Of a DNA stretch of 64,000 nucleotides, positions 53,562 to 61,897 are shown piece by piece (position 1 is the stretch's first letter; each line of letters begins with the position of its first letter). This stretch comes from Saccharothrix algeriensis. GTDB taxonomy: Bacteria; Actinomycetota; Actinomycetes; Mycobacteriales; Pseudonocardiaceae. The DNA is taken from NCBI RefSeq assembly GCF_016907655.1, contig NZ_JAFBCL010000001.1, forward strand, positions 372,001 to 436,000, in the 5' to 3' direction. Under the pieces are notes generated by a model, which was not told the origin of the DNA, made no database searches, and saw only the letters and a program-made list of their open reading frames with translations. Made by a program: the position numbers and the translations under genes.

Positions 53562-56500
53562 TCAGGCGCCGCCCGGGTCGCGGGCGCGCTCGCCGTAGGG
53601 CGTCGAGATGTACCCGACCAGGTCGAGCACCCCGCCGGTGGTGCGGTCCAGCTCCTCGGCGAACCCGACGACGTCGCGGTCGACCCGGCCCATCAGCCAG
53701 GCCAGCAGCACCACGACGACGTCGGCCAGCACCCGCACCTGGAACGGCATCTCCGCGCGCTTCCCGGCGGTCACCGCGTGCGCGAAGTCGGTCATCCCCC
53801 GCTCGGTCAGCGCCCGCGGGCCGGTCTCGATCGCGCGCTTGATCGAGTCGACCACCAGCGGCACCACCGACGCCCACGCCTCGCGGGAGGCCAGCTCGCA
53901 GATCAGGCCCCCGCACAGCGCCGTCGTCCACAGCGCCTCGGGGTCGGCGGCCCGCACCGCGCCCACCGCGAGGTCCGGCAGCAGCGCCGCGCCCTGCTCC
54001 CACTCCCCCCTGGCGACCAGCGGCTCCACCGCGTGCCGGTAGTGCTCCAGGGCCTCGGCGTGCCGGCCGTCCCCGGTCAGCAGCCGGGCCAGGTCGTGGT
54101 GGCAGGACGCCAGGTCGCCGGGCACGCCCAGCCGCTCCGCCAGCGCCACCGCCAGCACCGCGTAGTGCAGCGCGGTCCCCCGGTCGCCGCCGGCCCGGTG
54201 GCACGCGCCGATCTCGCGCACGGCCGCCAGCTCCGACCGGTCGTCGCCCTCGGCCCGGAACAGCTCCAGGGCGTGCAGCCCGGCCTCCACCGCCGCCGCC
54301 GGGTCGCCCGCCGCGCGCCGCCGCGCGCACTCGGCGAGCTTGAACGCGGCCTGGCCCGGCCGGTCGTCCAGCTCCACCGCGAGGTCGTGGCCCTCGACCG
54401 CGCACCGCACCCCGGTCACGGGGTCGTCGCCGCTCAACTCACCCAGCACGCCGATCGCCTCCATCAGCCGCGCCCGGTCGCCAACGCCCCGGGACGCGTC
54501 CAGCGCCTCCAGCGCGGCCTGCCGCGCCTCCTCAGGTCTGCCCTCTTCCACCAGCAGCCGCGCCATCCTCAGCAGCACGTCCACCCGACCCCGTCCCGCC
54601 GCGCCCGACCCGGCGTACCACCGGGCGCACCGCGCGAGGTCCGCCAGCGCGGCGGCGCGGTCCCCGCGCTCCTCGTGCCGGCGGCCGGTCAGCTCGTGGC
54701 GCCGCGCCCGGCGCCTGCCCGCCTCGTCCGGCGGCAGGTCCAGGCCGGGCAGCACCGCCTCGAACCGGGCCACCAGCCGGGCCGCCCCGGCATCGTCGTC
54801 GGTCAGGGCGAGTTCGTCCAGCAGCGCGTCGGCGTAGCGAGGCGTGCCGGTCGCGCCGGCCCGCTCGGCGGCGGCGCGCAACGCGGCGACCTCCCGGCGC
54901 AGCACCCCGGTCACCGGCTCGCCGTGCCCGCGGGCCGCGCCCGCCAGCAGGCCGCACGCGTCGAGCGCGTCCCCGGCGGCGGACCGGTCGAGCCGACCGT
55001 TGACCGTGCCCGCGTACAGGTAGGACCGCTCGACGCCGCCCGGTGTGCCGGTGCCCACGACGGCGTGCGCGGCGGGCACGCCCTCGGCCAGCCGCCGCAG
55101 CGCGGTCGCCGCGAAGTCGGCGGCGAGGTTCGGCGGGATCGCCCACAGGGCGCCGACGTAGCCGCGCGCCCCGGCCCGCGCGAACTCGCGGCCCAGGTCG
55201 GTCCACGAGCGGCACGAGTTGTTGAGCACGACGGGCCGGTGGCGCAGGCGCAGCCGGTGCGGCACGAGCCACTCCGGCAGCTCGCGCCCGCCCAGCGCGA
55301 TGCCGCCGTCGTCGCCGTGGGTGTTGAAGAACAGCAGTCGCACCGGCAGGTCCTCGGTCAGCGCGCACAGCGCCGCCGCGGAGGCGTCCGGGCCGGACAG
55401 CACGACCGGGTGGACCGGGCCGGGCGCGCCCGCCCACCGGGGGCCGTCGTCGAACACGAGGCCGAACGCGGCGGGTCCGGGGGCCGCGCCGTCGGCGTGC
55501 AGCTCGGTGAGCACCACCAGCGCGGGGTCGGCGACCACGTGGCCGACCGGTTTGCGCGCCCAGCCCCGCACGAACGGGTAGGGCAGGCCCTCGGTGAACG
55601 CGGTCAGCCGCCGCTGCCCCACCTCCGCCACGACCCGGTCCGGCACCTGCGCGGTGACCGCCGCCTCGACCGCCGCGAACGGGTCCTGGTCCCCGGTGGA
55701 CAGGTAGCGCCACAGGGCTTCGACGAACCCGATGCCCCTCACGGCGTCGCCGATGGCGCGGGCGGCGGCGGTGATCCGCCCCTGCTCCCGGGCCACCACC
55801 CGCCGCACCTCGGCGAGGTCCGGCGGCGGGGTGATGACCAGCCGGGCGTCGCGGTGGTGCGCGTAGGCCGCCGCGACGAGGGCGTCCGCGGTGCCGGCGT
55901 CCTCCACGAGCACGGCCTCGTCGCCGTCCGGGTTGTGCCCGGCGAACGGCGGTGGCGGCGCGCCCTCGACCACCCGCAGCGGCTTGCCCAGGCGCAGCGA
56001 GGTGAACAGCGCGGCGGTGAAGTCGGCGTCCGGGGGGACGTCCAGGGTGTCCGGCTCGCCGTCGCGCAGCGCCTGCCACGCGGCGGCGGTGAGGTTGGGG
56101 CTCCGCGACAGGCGCACGACGTCCAGGCCGTCGAACAGGCGTCCGCCGCCGTCGGCGGGGTCGACCGCGTTCAGCTCCTCGGGCTCCGGCTCGCACAGGA
56201 ACACCGCGCGGCGCACGCCCAGGCGGTCGAACAGCTCCGCCAGCCGCTCGTGGTGGCGCAGCCACGACGTGTAGGGGGCGAGGGCGGCCTGCAGCCGCGC
56301 CGTGTCGTCCTCGTCGCCCAGCGCGCGGCTCGCGGTGCACTCGGCGTGCCGGGCCAGGTACTCCGCTTCGGGGATCGGCGGCGGCCGGAGCGGCACGACG
56401 GGTGCGAACCGGTCGGCGGGCAGGCAGGACAGCACGACGGCGGCCTCCCGCACCTGCTCCGGGCGGCACACCACGACCGTGTCCGCCACGCCGGGCGCCC

Positions 56501-56933
56501 GCGCGCTGGTGACCGCGCTGGTGACCTCGACGCGCACCTCGGACCTCCCGGCGGGCAGCGCGACGCACACCCCGTCGGGCCCCGCCGAGGCCGGCGCGGT
56601 GCCGCCGACCCGCAGCCGCACCGCGTCGGGCAGGGCGAACACGACCCCGTCCGCGGTCCGGACCCCGCGCGCGCCGACGGTCAGCCGCCACTCGGCCGGC
56701 GCCGGCAGGTCGAACCGCAGCCGCAGCACACCGCGCGCCCGGACCTCCCCCGCGGGGTCCACCTCCGGGTCCGATTCCGGGTCCACCGCCGGGTCCACCA
56801 CCAGGTCCCGGGCGCCGGTGACGGGGTGCTCGCCGAGCGTGAGCGGCGGTTTGCGGTGCACGTCGAGCAGGGCGGCGCGCAGCAGCCCCGCTCGGAAGCG
56901 GAACCGGATTCCGTGCGGGGCACCGAGGTCCAC
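53562..56933 (-). CDS. CHAT-domain protein with TPR repeats
   Basis: 1,123-aa protein with a caspase-like CHAT protease domain and a TPR array. The CHAT dyad is His539 in LLFFNTHGDDGG and Cys574 in VVLNNSCRSW, followed by ARAGARGYVGALWAIPP. The N-terminal ~130 residues look like a beta-sandwich. Residues about 740-1000 are TPR-like helices (HELTGRRHEERGDRAAALAD, GDRGTALHYAVLAVALAERL, GRHAEALEHYRHAVEPLV). CHAT-TPR proteins act as proteases or sensors in bacterial defence and signalling (HetF, TPR-CHAT/Csx29). GTG 56933 is the best start; the open frame extends upstream without a ribosome site. It is divergent from vanH and shares its 314-bp upstream region. Confidence 0.88.
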   Translation of the reverse strand: MDLGAPHGIRFRFRAGLLRAALLDVHRKPPLTLGEHPVTGARDLVVDPAVDPESDPEVDPAGEVRARGVLRLRFDLPAPAEWRLTVGARGVRTADGVVFALPDAVRLRVGGTAPASAGPDGVCVALPAGRSEVRVEVTSAVTSARAPGVADTVVVCRPEQVREAAVVLSCLPADRFAPVVPLRPPPIPEAEYLARHAECTASRALGDEDDTARLQAALAPYTSWLRHHERLAELFDRLGVRRAVFLCEPEPEELNAVDPADGGGRLFDGLDVVRLSRSPNLTAAAWQALRDGEPDTLDVPPDADFTAALFTSLRLGKPLRVVEGAPPPPFAGHNPDGDEAVLVEDAGTADALVAAAYAHHRDARLVITPPPDLAEVRRVVAREQGRITAAARAIGDAVRGIGFVEALWRYLSTGDQDPFAAVEAAVTAQVPDRVVAEVGQRRLTAFTEGLPYPFVRGWARKPVGHVVADPALVVLTELHADGAAPGPAAFGLVFDDGPRWAGAPGPVHPVVLSGPDASAAALCALTEDLPVRLLFFNTHGDDGGIALGGRELPEWLVPHRLRLRHRPVVLNNSCRSWTDLGREFARAGARGYVGALWAIPPNLAADFAATALRRLAEGVPAAHAVVGTGTPGGVERSYLYAGTVNGRLDRSAAGDALDACGLLAGAARGHGEPVTGVLRREVAALRAAAERAGATGTPRYADALLDELALTDDDAGAARLVARFEAVLPGLDLPPDEAGRRRARRHELTGRRHEERGDRAAALADLARCARWYAGSGAAGRGRVDVLLRMARLLVEEGRPEEARQAALEALDASRGVGDRARLMEAIGVLGELSGDDPVTGVRCAVEGHDLAVELDDRPGQAAFKLAECARRRAAGDPAAAVEAGLHALELFRAEGDDRSELAAVREIGACHRAGGDRGTALHYAVLAVALAERLGVPGDLASCHHDLARLLTGDGRHAEALEHYRHAVEPLVARGEWEQGAALLPDLAVGAVRAADPEALWTTALCGGLICELASREAWASVVPLVVDSIKRAIETGPRALTERGMTDFAHAVTAGKRAEMPFQVRVLADVVVVLLAWLMGRVDRDVVGFAEELDRTTGGVLDLVGYISTPYGERARDPGGA

Positions 56934-57247
56934 TGACTCACAACCCTTGCGACGACGGTCCACCCGGGATGGTGGTGGCGCGCAGAAACTACGCCACCGC
57001 GCGATCCCGACGACACGACATCCCCGCGCGTGACCGAGGTTGTTACACGCCTGCTGCACGACGTTGCCCGCACGAGCGGTGGCGGGCCGGGTGCGCGGAC
57101 GACCCGGAGGAGCGGCGCCGGGCGCGCGACCGGCCCGCAGAGCCGGGGTGAACGCGCGCCGCCACACGTTACCCATTGGTAGCATATCGTCGGCATATCG
57201 GGAACCGCATACGCGCCGGCAACACCGCGCTGCGTTGACTTGGCGGC
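56934..57247. promoter_or_regulatory. Divergent control region between the CHAT gene and vanH
   Basis: 314 bases with no supported gene. The vanH-proximal 70 bases hold the tandem CATATCG box (57182-57201) and a sequence resembling the vanY promoter. Nothing distinct is visible for the CHAT promoter. Confidence 0.6.
57182..57201 (+). promoter_or_regulatory. Putative VanR-binding box upstream of vanH
   Basis: GCATATCGTCGGCATATCGG: two GCATATCG half-sites in direct orientation, 12 bases apart. The same box occurs upstream of vanY. Response regulators of the OmpR class, such as VanR, bind tandem direct repeats. Confidence 0.7.
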
Positions 57248-57290
57248 GTGACCCACAGGGAACCAGCGCGGGCAGCGACCCGCCGCACCC
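57182..57290 (+). repeat. ~109-bp promoter plus 5'-coding duplication, vanH copy (vanY copy 61833-61940)
   Basis: The repeat spans the CATATCG box, the spacer and the first 14 codons, which encode THREPARAATRRT in vanH and SHSEPARAAVRRT in vanY. The copies differ by a one-base indel and scattered substitutions; the coding parts differ at 6 of 43 positions. Similarity stops after the shared coding stretch. Confidence 0.8.
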
Positions 57291-58279
57291 GTTCGCCGAC
57301 ATCCCCGCCCGCCCGGAGGACCGGGATCACCGTCTACGGCTGCGAGCAGGACGAGGCGGTCCTGTTCCGGGAGCTGGCGCCGCGCTTCGGCGTGGCGCCC
57401 ACCACCACGCCGGAAGCGGTGTCCGAGGCCAATGCCGGGCTGGCCGCCGGGAACCGCTGCGTCAGCGTCGGCCACAAGACCCGGATCACCGATTCCGCGC
57501 TCCTCGCGCTCAGCCGGGTCGGGGTGGAGTACGTCTCCACGAGGAGCATCGGCTACGACCACGTCGACGTGCGGTACGCGGAGAGCATCGGCATTCGCGT
57601 CGAGAACGTCGCCTACTCGCCCGACAGCGTGGCCGACTACACGCTGATGCTGATGCTGATGCTGGCGCGCAACGCCAAAGCCACCCTCCGCCGGGCCGAC
57701 GCCCACGACTACCGGTTGGCCGACGCGCGCGGCAGGGAGCTGCGCGACCTGACCGTCGGGGTGGTCGGGACGGGGCGCATCGGCACAGCGGTCGTGGACC
57801 GGCTGCGGGGCTTCGGCTGCCGGGTGCTGGCCCACGACCTGCGCCCGGGGACCGGGGTCGACCACGTCCCGCTCGACGACCTGGTGCGGCGGAGCGACGT
57901 GGTCACGCTGCACACGCCGCTCGACGCGGACACGCACCACCTGCTGGACCGCCGTCGCATCGGGCGGTTGAAGCGCGGCGCGCTCGTCGTCAACACCGGG
58001 CGCGGCCCGCTCCTGGACACCGAGGCCCTCCTGCCGGCGTTGGAGAGCGGCAGGCTGGGCGGTGCGGCGCTGGACGTCCTCGAAGGCGAAGAAGGCATTT
58101 TCTACGCCGATCGGAGGCACGGCCCCCTGGAGCACGAAACGCTGCTGCGGTTGCAGGAGCTGCCGAACGTGCTGATCACCCCGCACACGGCCTACTACAC
58201 CGACCACGCCCTGAGCGACACGGTCGAGAACTCCATTGCCAACTGCCTGGGATTCGAGAGCGGGAAACAGCGTGACTAG
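57248..58279 (+). CDS. vanH: VanH D-lactate dehydrogenase
   Basis: 343-aa NADH-dependent 2-hydroxyacid dehydrogenase that reduces pyruvate to D-lactate for the D-Ala-D-Lac depsipeptide. VanH signatures: GITVYGCEQDEAVLFRELAP, STRSIGYDHVDVRYAESIGI, NVAYSPDSVADYT, Rossmann GVVGTGRIGTAVVDRLRGFG, catalytic Arg in NTGRGPLLDT, Glu in LDVLEGEEGIF, His in TPHTAYYTDHALSDTVENS. The first ~25 residues are an extra basic segment compared with enterococcal VanH; their beginning matches the VanY N-terminus. It overlaps vanA by 8 bases. A tandem box upstream suggests VanR control. Confidence 0.96.
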   Translation: MTHREPARAATRRTRSPTSPPARRTGITVYGCEQDEAVLFRELAPRFGVAPTTTPEAVSEANAGLAAGNRCVSVGHKTRITDSALLALSRVGVEYVSTRSIGYDHVDVRYAESIGIRVENVAYSPDSVADYTLMLMLMLARNAKATLRRADAHDYRLADARGRELRDLTVGVVGTGRIGTAVVDRLRGFGCRVLAHDLRPGTGVDHVPLDDLVRRSDVVTLHTPLDADTHHLLDRRRIGRLKRGALVVNTGRGPLLDTEALLPALESGRLGGAALDVLEGEEGIFYADRRHGPLEHETLLRLQELPNVLITPHTAYYTDHALSDTVENSIANCLGFESGKQRD

Positions 58280-59312
58280 GTTGAGAATCGCCGTCCTGTT
58301 CGGGGGCCGGTCCGAGGAGCACCCGGTCTCCGTCAAATCCGCGCTGGAGGTCGCGAAGAGCCTCGACACCGACAAGTACGAGCCGTTCTACGTCGGGATC
58401 GCGCGGGACGGCTCGTGGTGGCTGTGCGACGGCCCCGACGCGGGCTGGGCGGCCGGCCGCTGCTGGCCGGCCGTGCTGTCGCCGGACGGCGGCACGCGCG
58501 GGCTGCTCGTCCTGGACGGGGGGAAGTACGAGACGATCGGCCTGGACGTCGTGCTGCCCGTCCTGCACGGCAGGTACGGCGAGGACGGCGCGGTGCAGGG
58601 GCTGCTGGAGCACTCCGGCATCCCCTACGCGGGCTGCGACGTCCAGAGTTCCGCGCTGTGCATGGACAAGTCCCTGACCTACCTCGTCGCGCGCGGCGCG
58701 GGGATCGCCACGCCGGACTTCCGGGTCGTCACCGCGGACGAGGAGGTCGACCCCGACCGGTTCGCCTACCCCGTCTTCGTGAAGCCGGCCCGGTCGGGGT
58801 CGTCCTTCGGCGTCGGCAAGGTGACCAGGGGGCAGGACCTGGCGAGCGCGGTGCGGGCCGCGCGGGAGTACGACTCCAAGGTGCTGGTCGAGCAGGCCGT
58901 CGTCGGCAGCGAGGTCGGCTGCGCCGTCCTGGGCGACGGCCGGGACCTGATCACCGGCGAGGTGGACCGGATCGCCCTGTCCCACGGCTTCTTCCGGATC
59001 CACCAGGAGGACGCGCCGGAGAGCGGGTCCGGGAACTCGACGGCGATCGTCCCCGCGGACATCCCGGCGCCGGCCCGCTCGCTGGTGCGGGAGACGGCGA
59101 AGGCCGTCTACCGCGCCCTGGGGTGCCGGGGACTGTCGCGAGTGGACATGTTCCTCACGCCGGAGGGGGAGGTGGTGCTCAACGAGGTCAACACCCTGCC
59201 CGGCCTGACCTCCTACAGCCGCTACCCGCGGATGATGGCGGCCGGCGGGCTGTCGCTGGGCGAGGTGGTCGACCGGGTGGTGTCGCTGGCGTTGGCCGGG
59301 AGCGCCCGGTGA
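58272..59312 (+). CDS. vanA: VanA-type D-alanine-D-lactate ligase
   Basis: 346-aa ATP-grasp ligase joining D-Ala to D-lactate, so that cell-wall precursors no longer bind glycopeptides. D-Lac specificity is shown by His244 in HGFFRIHQED, the same residue number as the selectivity histidine of enterococcal VanA, instead of the Tyr-Lys pair of Ddl ligases. Other motifs: LFGGRSEEHPVSVKSA, GEDGAVQGLLEHSGIPYAGC, VFVKPARSGSSFGVGKV, VVLNEVNTLPGLTSYSRYPR. GTG at 58272 overlaps the vanH stop. Confidence 0.97.
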   Translation: MTRLRIAVLFGGRSEEHPVSVKSALEVAKSLDTDKYEPFYVGIARDGSWWLCDGPDAGWAAGRCWPAVLSPDGGTRGLLVLDGGKYETIGLDVVLPVLHGRYGEDGAVQGLLEHSGIPYAGCDVQSSALCMDKSLTYLVARGAGIATPDFRVVTADEEVDPDRFAYPVFVKPARSGSSFGVGKVTRGQDLASAVRAAREYDSKVLVEQAVVGSEVGCAVLGDGRDLITGEVDRIALSHGFFRIHQEDAPESGSGNSTAIVPADIPAPARSLVRETAKAVYRALGCRGLSRVDMFLTPEGEVVLNEVNTLPGLTSYSRYPRMMAAGGLSLGEVVDRVVSLALAGSAR

Positions 59313-59917
59313 ACGACGACTTCGCCTACGTGGACGAGCTGGTGCCCGGGGTGCGCTGGGACGCCAAGTACGCCACCTGGGACAACTTCACCGGCAGACC
59401 GGTGGACGGGTACCTGGCCAACCGGGTCGTCGGCACCAGGGCGCTGTGCGCGGCCCTGGAGAGGGCGCAGGAGAAGGCCGCGTCCCACGGCTTCGGCCTG
59501 GTGCTGTGGGACGGCTACCGCCCGCAGCGCGCCGTGGACCGCTTCCGGCGCTGGTCGGCCCAGCCGGAGGACGGCCGGACCAAGGCGCGGCACTACCCGA
59601 ACATCGACCGGGCCGAGATGTTCGACAGGGGTTACGTGGCCGCCCGGTCCGGGCACAGCCGGGGCAGCACGGTCGACCTGACGCTCTACCACCTCGACAC
59701 CGGTGACCTCGCCCCCATGGGTGGCGGTCACGACCTGATGGACCCGGTCTCGCACCACGGCGCGGCCGGGATCACCCGGGTCGAAGCGCACCACCGGCAG
59801 TGCCTGCGCTCCGTCATGGAAGCCTGCGGGTTCCGCCCGTACGACTACGAGTGGTGGCACTACACGCTGGTCGACGAGCCGTACCCGGACACCTACTTCG
59901 ACTTCCCGATCACGTGA
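59309..59917 (+). CDS. vanX: VanX D-Ala-D-Ala dipeptidase
   Basis: 202-aa zinc dipeptidase that destroys D-Ala-D-Ala so only D-Ala-D-Lac enters the wall. Zinc ligands and catalytic base fall at the numbers known for enterococcal VanX: His116 and Asp123 in SGHSRGSTVDLTL, Glu181 and His184 in YEWWHYTL. GTG at 59309 overlaps the vanA stop (GTGA). A hairpin follows that also serves the convergent vanS. Confidence 0.97.
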   Translation: MNDDFAYVDELVPGVRWDAKYATWDNFTGRPVDGYLANRVVGTRALCAALERAQEKAASHGFGLVLWDGYRPQRAVDRFRRWSAQPEDGRTKARHYPNIDRAEMFDRGYVAARSGHSRGSTVDLTLYHLDTGDLAPMGGGHDLMDPVSHHGAAGITRVEAHHRQCLRSVMEACGFRPYDYEWWHYTLVDEPYPDTYFDFPIT

Positions 59918-59939
59918 GTCCGGGCCGGCGGAACCGCAC

Positions 59940-59970
59940 CGCGCCGGGAGACGGGGAAGCTCCCGGCGCG
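59940..59970. terminator. Bidirectional hairpin between vanX and vanS
   Basis: Perfect 11-bp arms CGCGCCGGGAG / CTCCCGGCGCG with a 9-base loop, between convergent genes. Confidence 0.8.
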
Positions 59971-59991
59971 ACGGCCCGCAACGCGCCGCCG

Positions 59992-61122
59992 TCACCGGTC
60001 AGTGCCCGGTGGCGCGGCGGGCAGTCGCACCGTGACGCGGAGCCCCCCTTCGGCGCGGGGGCTCAGGGTGATGGTCCCGTCGTGCGCCTGGGTGATGCTC
60101 TTGACGATCGCCAGGCCGAGGCCGACACCCGCGTGGTGGGTGCGGATGCGCTCGGTGCCGCGCTGGAACGGCTCCACGAGCGTGGAGACCAGCTGCGGGG
60201 AGAGCTTCTCGCCGGTGTTCTCGACGGTGAGCACCGCGGTGCCGGGCCCGACCCCGGTCCTGACCAGCACGCAGCCGCGTTCGGGCAGGTTGTGGACGAT
60301 CGCGTTGTGCACGAGGTTGGTGATCATCTGCAGCAGGAGGGCGGGCGAGCCGGCGGTGGGGGCGAACTCGCCGGCGGTCTCGACGGTGACGCCGAGGTCC
60401 TCCGCGACGGGCAGGAGCGTTTCCGCGGCTTCTTCCGCCACCAGGGACAGGTCGACCCGGTCCCGGGCGAACGACCGCTGGTCGGCGCGGCTGAGCAGGA
60501 GCAGCGCCTCGGTGAGGTCGATCGCCCGGGTGTTGACGAGGTGCAGGCGGTCGACCAGTTCGTCGGCGCCCCGCGCGGGGTCGTTGCGGGCGACGTCGAG
60601 CAGGGTCCGGGTGATGGCCAGCGGGGTGCGCAGCTCGTGGGAGGCGTTGGCGGCGAACCGCTGCTGCTCGGCGGCGTGCGCTTCGAGCCGGGCGAGCATG
60701 GTGTCGAAGGCGTCGGCCAGTTCGCGGAACTCGTCGCTGGGGCCCGGCAGCCGGATCCGGTGGGACAGCGACCCCTCCGCCGCCATGCGGGTGGCGTCGG
60801 TGATGCGGGTCAGCGGGGTGAGCATCCGGCCGGCGAGGACCCACCCGCCCACGAGGCCGAACACCACCAGGCACGCGAACATCGCCATCGCCTTGGGGGC
60901 GAAGGCGCGCACGAGGTCGGCCCGGCTGGGGATGTGCGGCCCGGGCATCCCGGGGGGATAGAGGTAGTCGGGGATGTCGGGGATCAGGAAGGGGTCGGTG
61001 GGCACGTAGCGCAGCAGGAACACGTACACGACGGCGAGCAGCAGGGCGCCCGCCACCATGAGGAACCCGGCGTAGCTGAGGGTGAGCTTGAGGCGGACGC
61101 TCAACCCGGGCGGCCTACCCAC
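59992..61122 (-). CDS. vanS: VanS sensor histidine kinase
   Basis: 376-aa membrane sensor of the glycopeptide-resistance two-component system. Two membrane helices (about residues 12-35 and 75-97) flank a short outside loop of ~40 residues rich in Pro/Tyr/Asp (FLIPDIPDYLYPPGMPGPHI). A HAMP domain follows, then the H-box NASHELRTPLAITRTLLDVA, N-box MITNLVHNAIVHNLP and G-boxes VENTGEK and HHAGVGLGLAIVKSITQAHD. GTG 61122 overlaps the vanR stop by 8 bases, and the two are co-transcribed. The small sensor loop resembles Streptomyces VanS, which senses the drug directly; that is by analogy. Confidence 0.93.
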   Translation of the reverse strand: MGRPPGLSVRLKLTLSYAGFLMVAGALLLAVVYVFLLRYVPTDPFLIPDIPDYLYPPGMPGPHIPSRADLVRAFAPKAMAMFACLVVFGLVGGWVLAGRMLTPLTRITDATRMAAEGSLSHRIRLPGPSDEFRELADAFDTMLARLEAHAAEQQRFAANASHELRTPLAITRTLLDVARNDPARGADELVDRLHLVNTRAIDLTEALLLLSRADQRSFARDRVDLSLVAEEAAETLLPVAEDLGVTVETAGEFAPTAGSPALLLQMITNLVHNAIVHNLPERGCVLVRTGVGPGTAVLTVENTGEKLSPQLVSTLVEPFQRGTERIRTHHAGVGLGLAIVKSITQAHDGTITLSPRAEGGLRVTVRLPAAPPGTDR

Positions 61123-61810
61123 GCCCGTTCCCGTCGCGGCCGGCGCCGACCGCGATGTCGATGCGGTAGCCGACGCCGGGCACGGTGGCGATGAGCCACG
61201 GTTCGCCGAGCCGCTTGCGCAGGGCGGAGACGGTGATGCGCACGGCGTTGGTGAACGGGTCCGCGTTCTCGTCCCAGGCCCGTTCCAGCAGCTCTTCGGC
61301 GCTGATGACACCGCCTTCGGCGGCGACGAGGACTTCGAGCACGGCGAACTGCTTGCGGGTGAGCGCGACGTAGCGGCCGTCCCGGTAGACCTCGCGGCGG
61401 AACGGGTCCAGCCGCAGACCGGCGATCTCCCGCACCGGCGGCCGGTTGTGCGCGCGCCGGCGGTCGAGCGCCCGGAGCCGGAGCACCAGCTCCCGCAGCT
61501 CGAACGGCTTGGTGAGGTAGTCGTCGGCGCCGAGCCCGAACCCGGAGACCTTGTCGTCGAGCCGGTCGGCGGCGGTGAGCATCAGGATCGGGATGCCGCT
61601 GCCGGAGGCGACGATGCTCTCGGCGACCTCGTCGCCGGTGGGCCCGGGGATGTCCCGGTCGAGGACGGCGATGTCGTAGGAGTTGACGCTCAACAGCTCC
61701 AGGGCGGTGTCGCCGTCGCCGGCGATGTCGGCGGCGATCGCCTCCAGGCGCAGCCCGTCGCGAATGGCCTCCGCCATGTAGGGCTCGTCCTCGACGACCA
61801 GCACGCGCAT
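61115..61810 (-). CDS. vanR: VanR response regulator (OmpR class)
   Basis: 231 aa. The receiver domain has the acidic pocket VVEDEPYM, the phospho-acceptor Asp in IAVLDRDIPGPTGDEVAESI, Thr in PILMLTAADRLDDK and Lys in DDYLTKPFELRELVLRLRAL. The winged-helix DNA-binding domain follows (YVALTRKQFAVLEVLVAAEG, NAVRITVSALRKRLGEPWLI, TVPGVGYRI). Divergent from vanY across 87 bases that include a CATATCG tandem box, so it probably activates vanY and vanHAX from the two similar boxes and may also affect itself. Confidence 0.94.
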   Translation of the reverse strand: MRVLVVEDEPYMAEAIRDGLRLEAIAADIAGDGDTALELLSVNSYDIAVLDRDIPGPTGDEVAESIVASGSGIPILMLTAADRLDDKVSGFGLGADDYLTKPFELRELVLRLRALDRRRAHNRPPVREIAGLRLDPFRREVYRDGRYVALTRKQFAVLEVLVAAEGGVISAEELLERAWDENADPFTNAVRITVSALRKRLGEPWLIATVPGVGYRIDIAVGAGRDGNGRG

Positions 61811-61832
61811 GTCCCCGATGCTACGAACGGGC

Positions 61833-61852
61833 GCATATCGCCGGCATATCGG
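61833..61852 (+). promoter_or_regulatory. Putative VanR-binding box between vanR and vanY
   Basis: GCATATCGCCGGCATATCGG, differing from the vanH box at one base. It lies 46 bases before the vanY ATG and 23 bases from the vanR start. Confidence 0.7.
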
Positions 61853-61897
61853 AAACCGCGTACGTCTTGACAACACCGCGCCGCCTTGGCTGGCGGC

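Noticed and set aside
53562..57302. Longer version of the CHAT protein starting near 57302
   Set aside because: The extra N-terminus would read through the vanH promoter box and start codon region, has no ribosome site and is Arg/Cys-rich low-complexity sequence.
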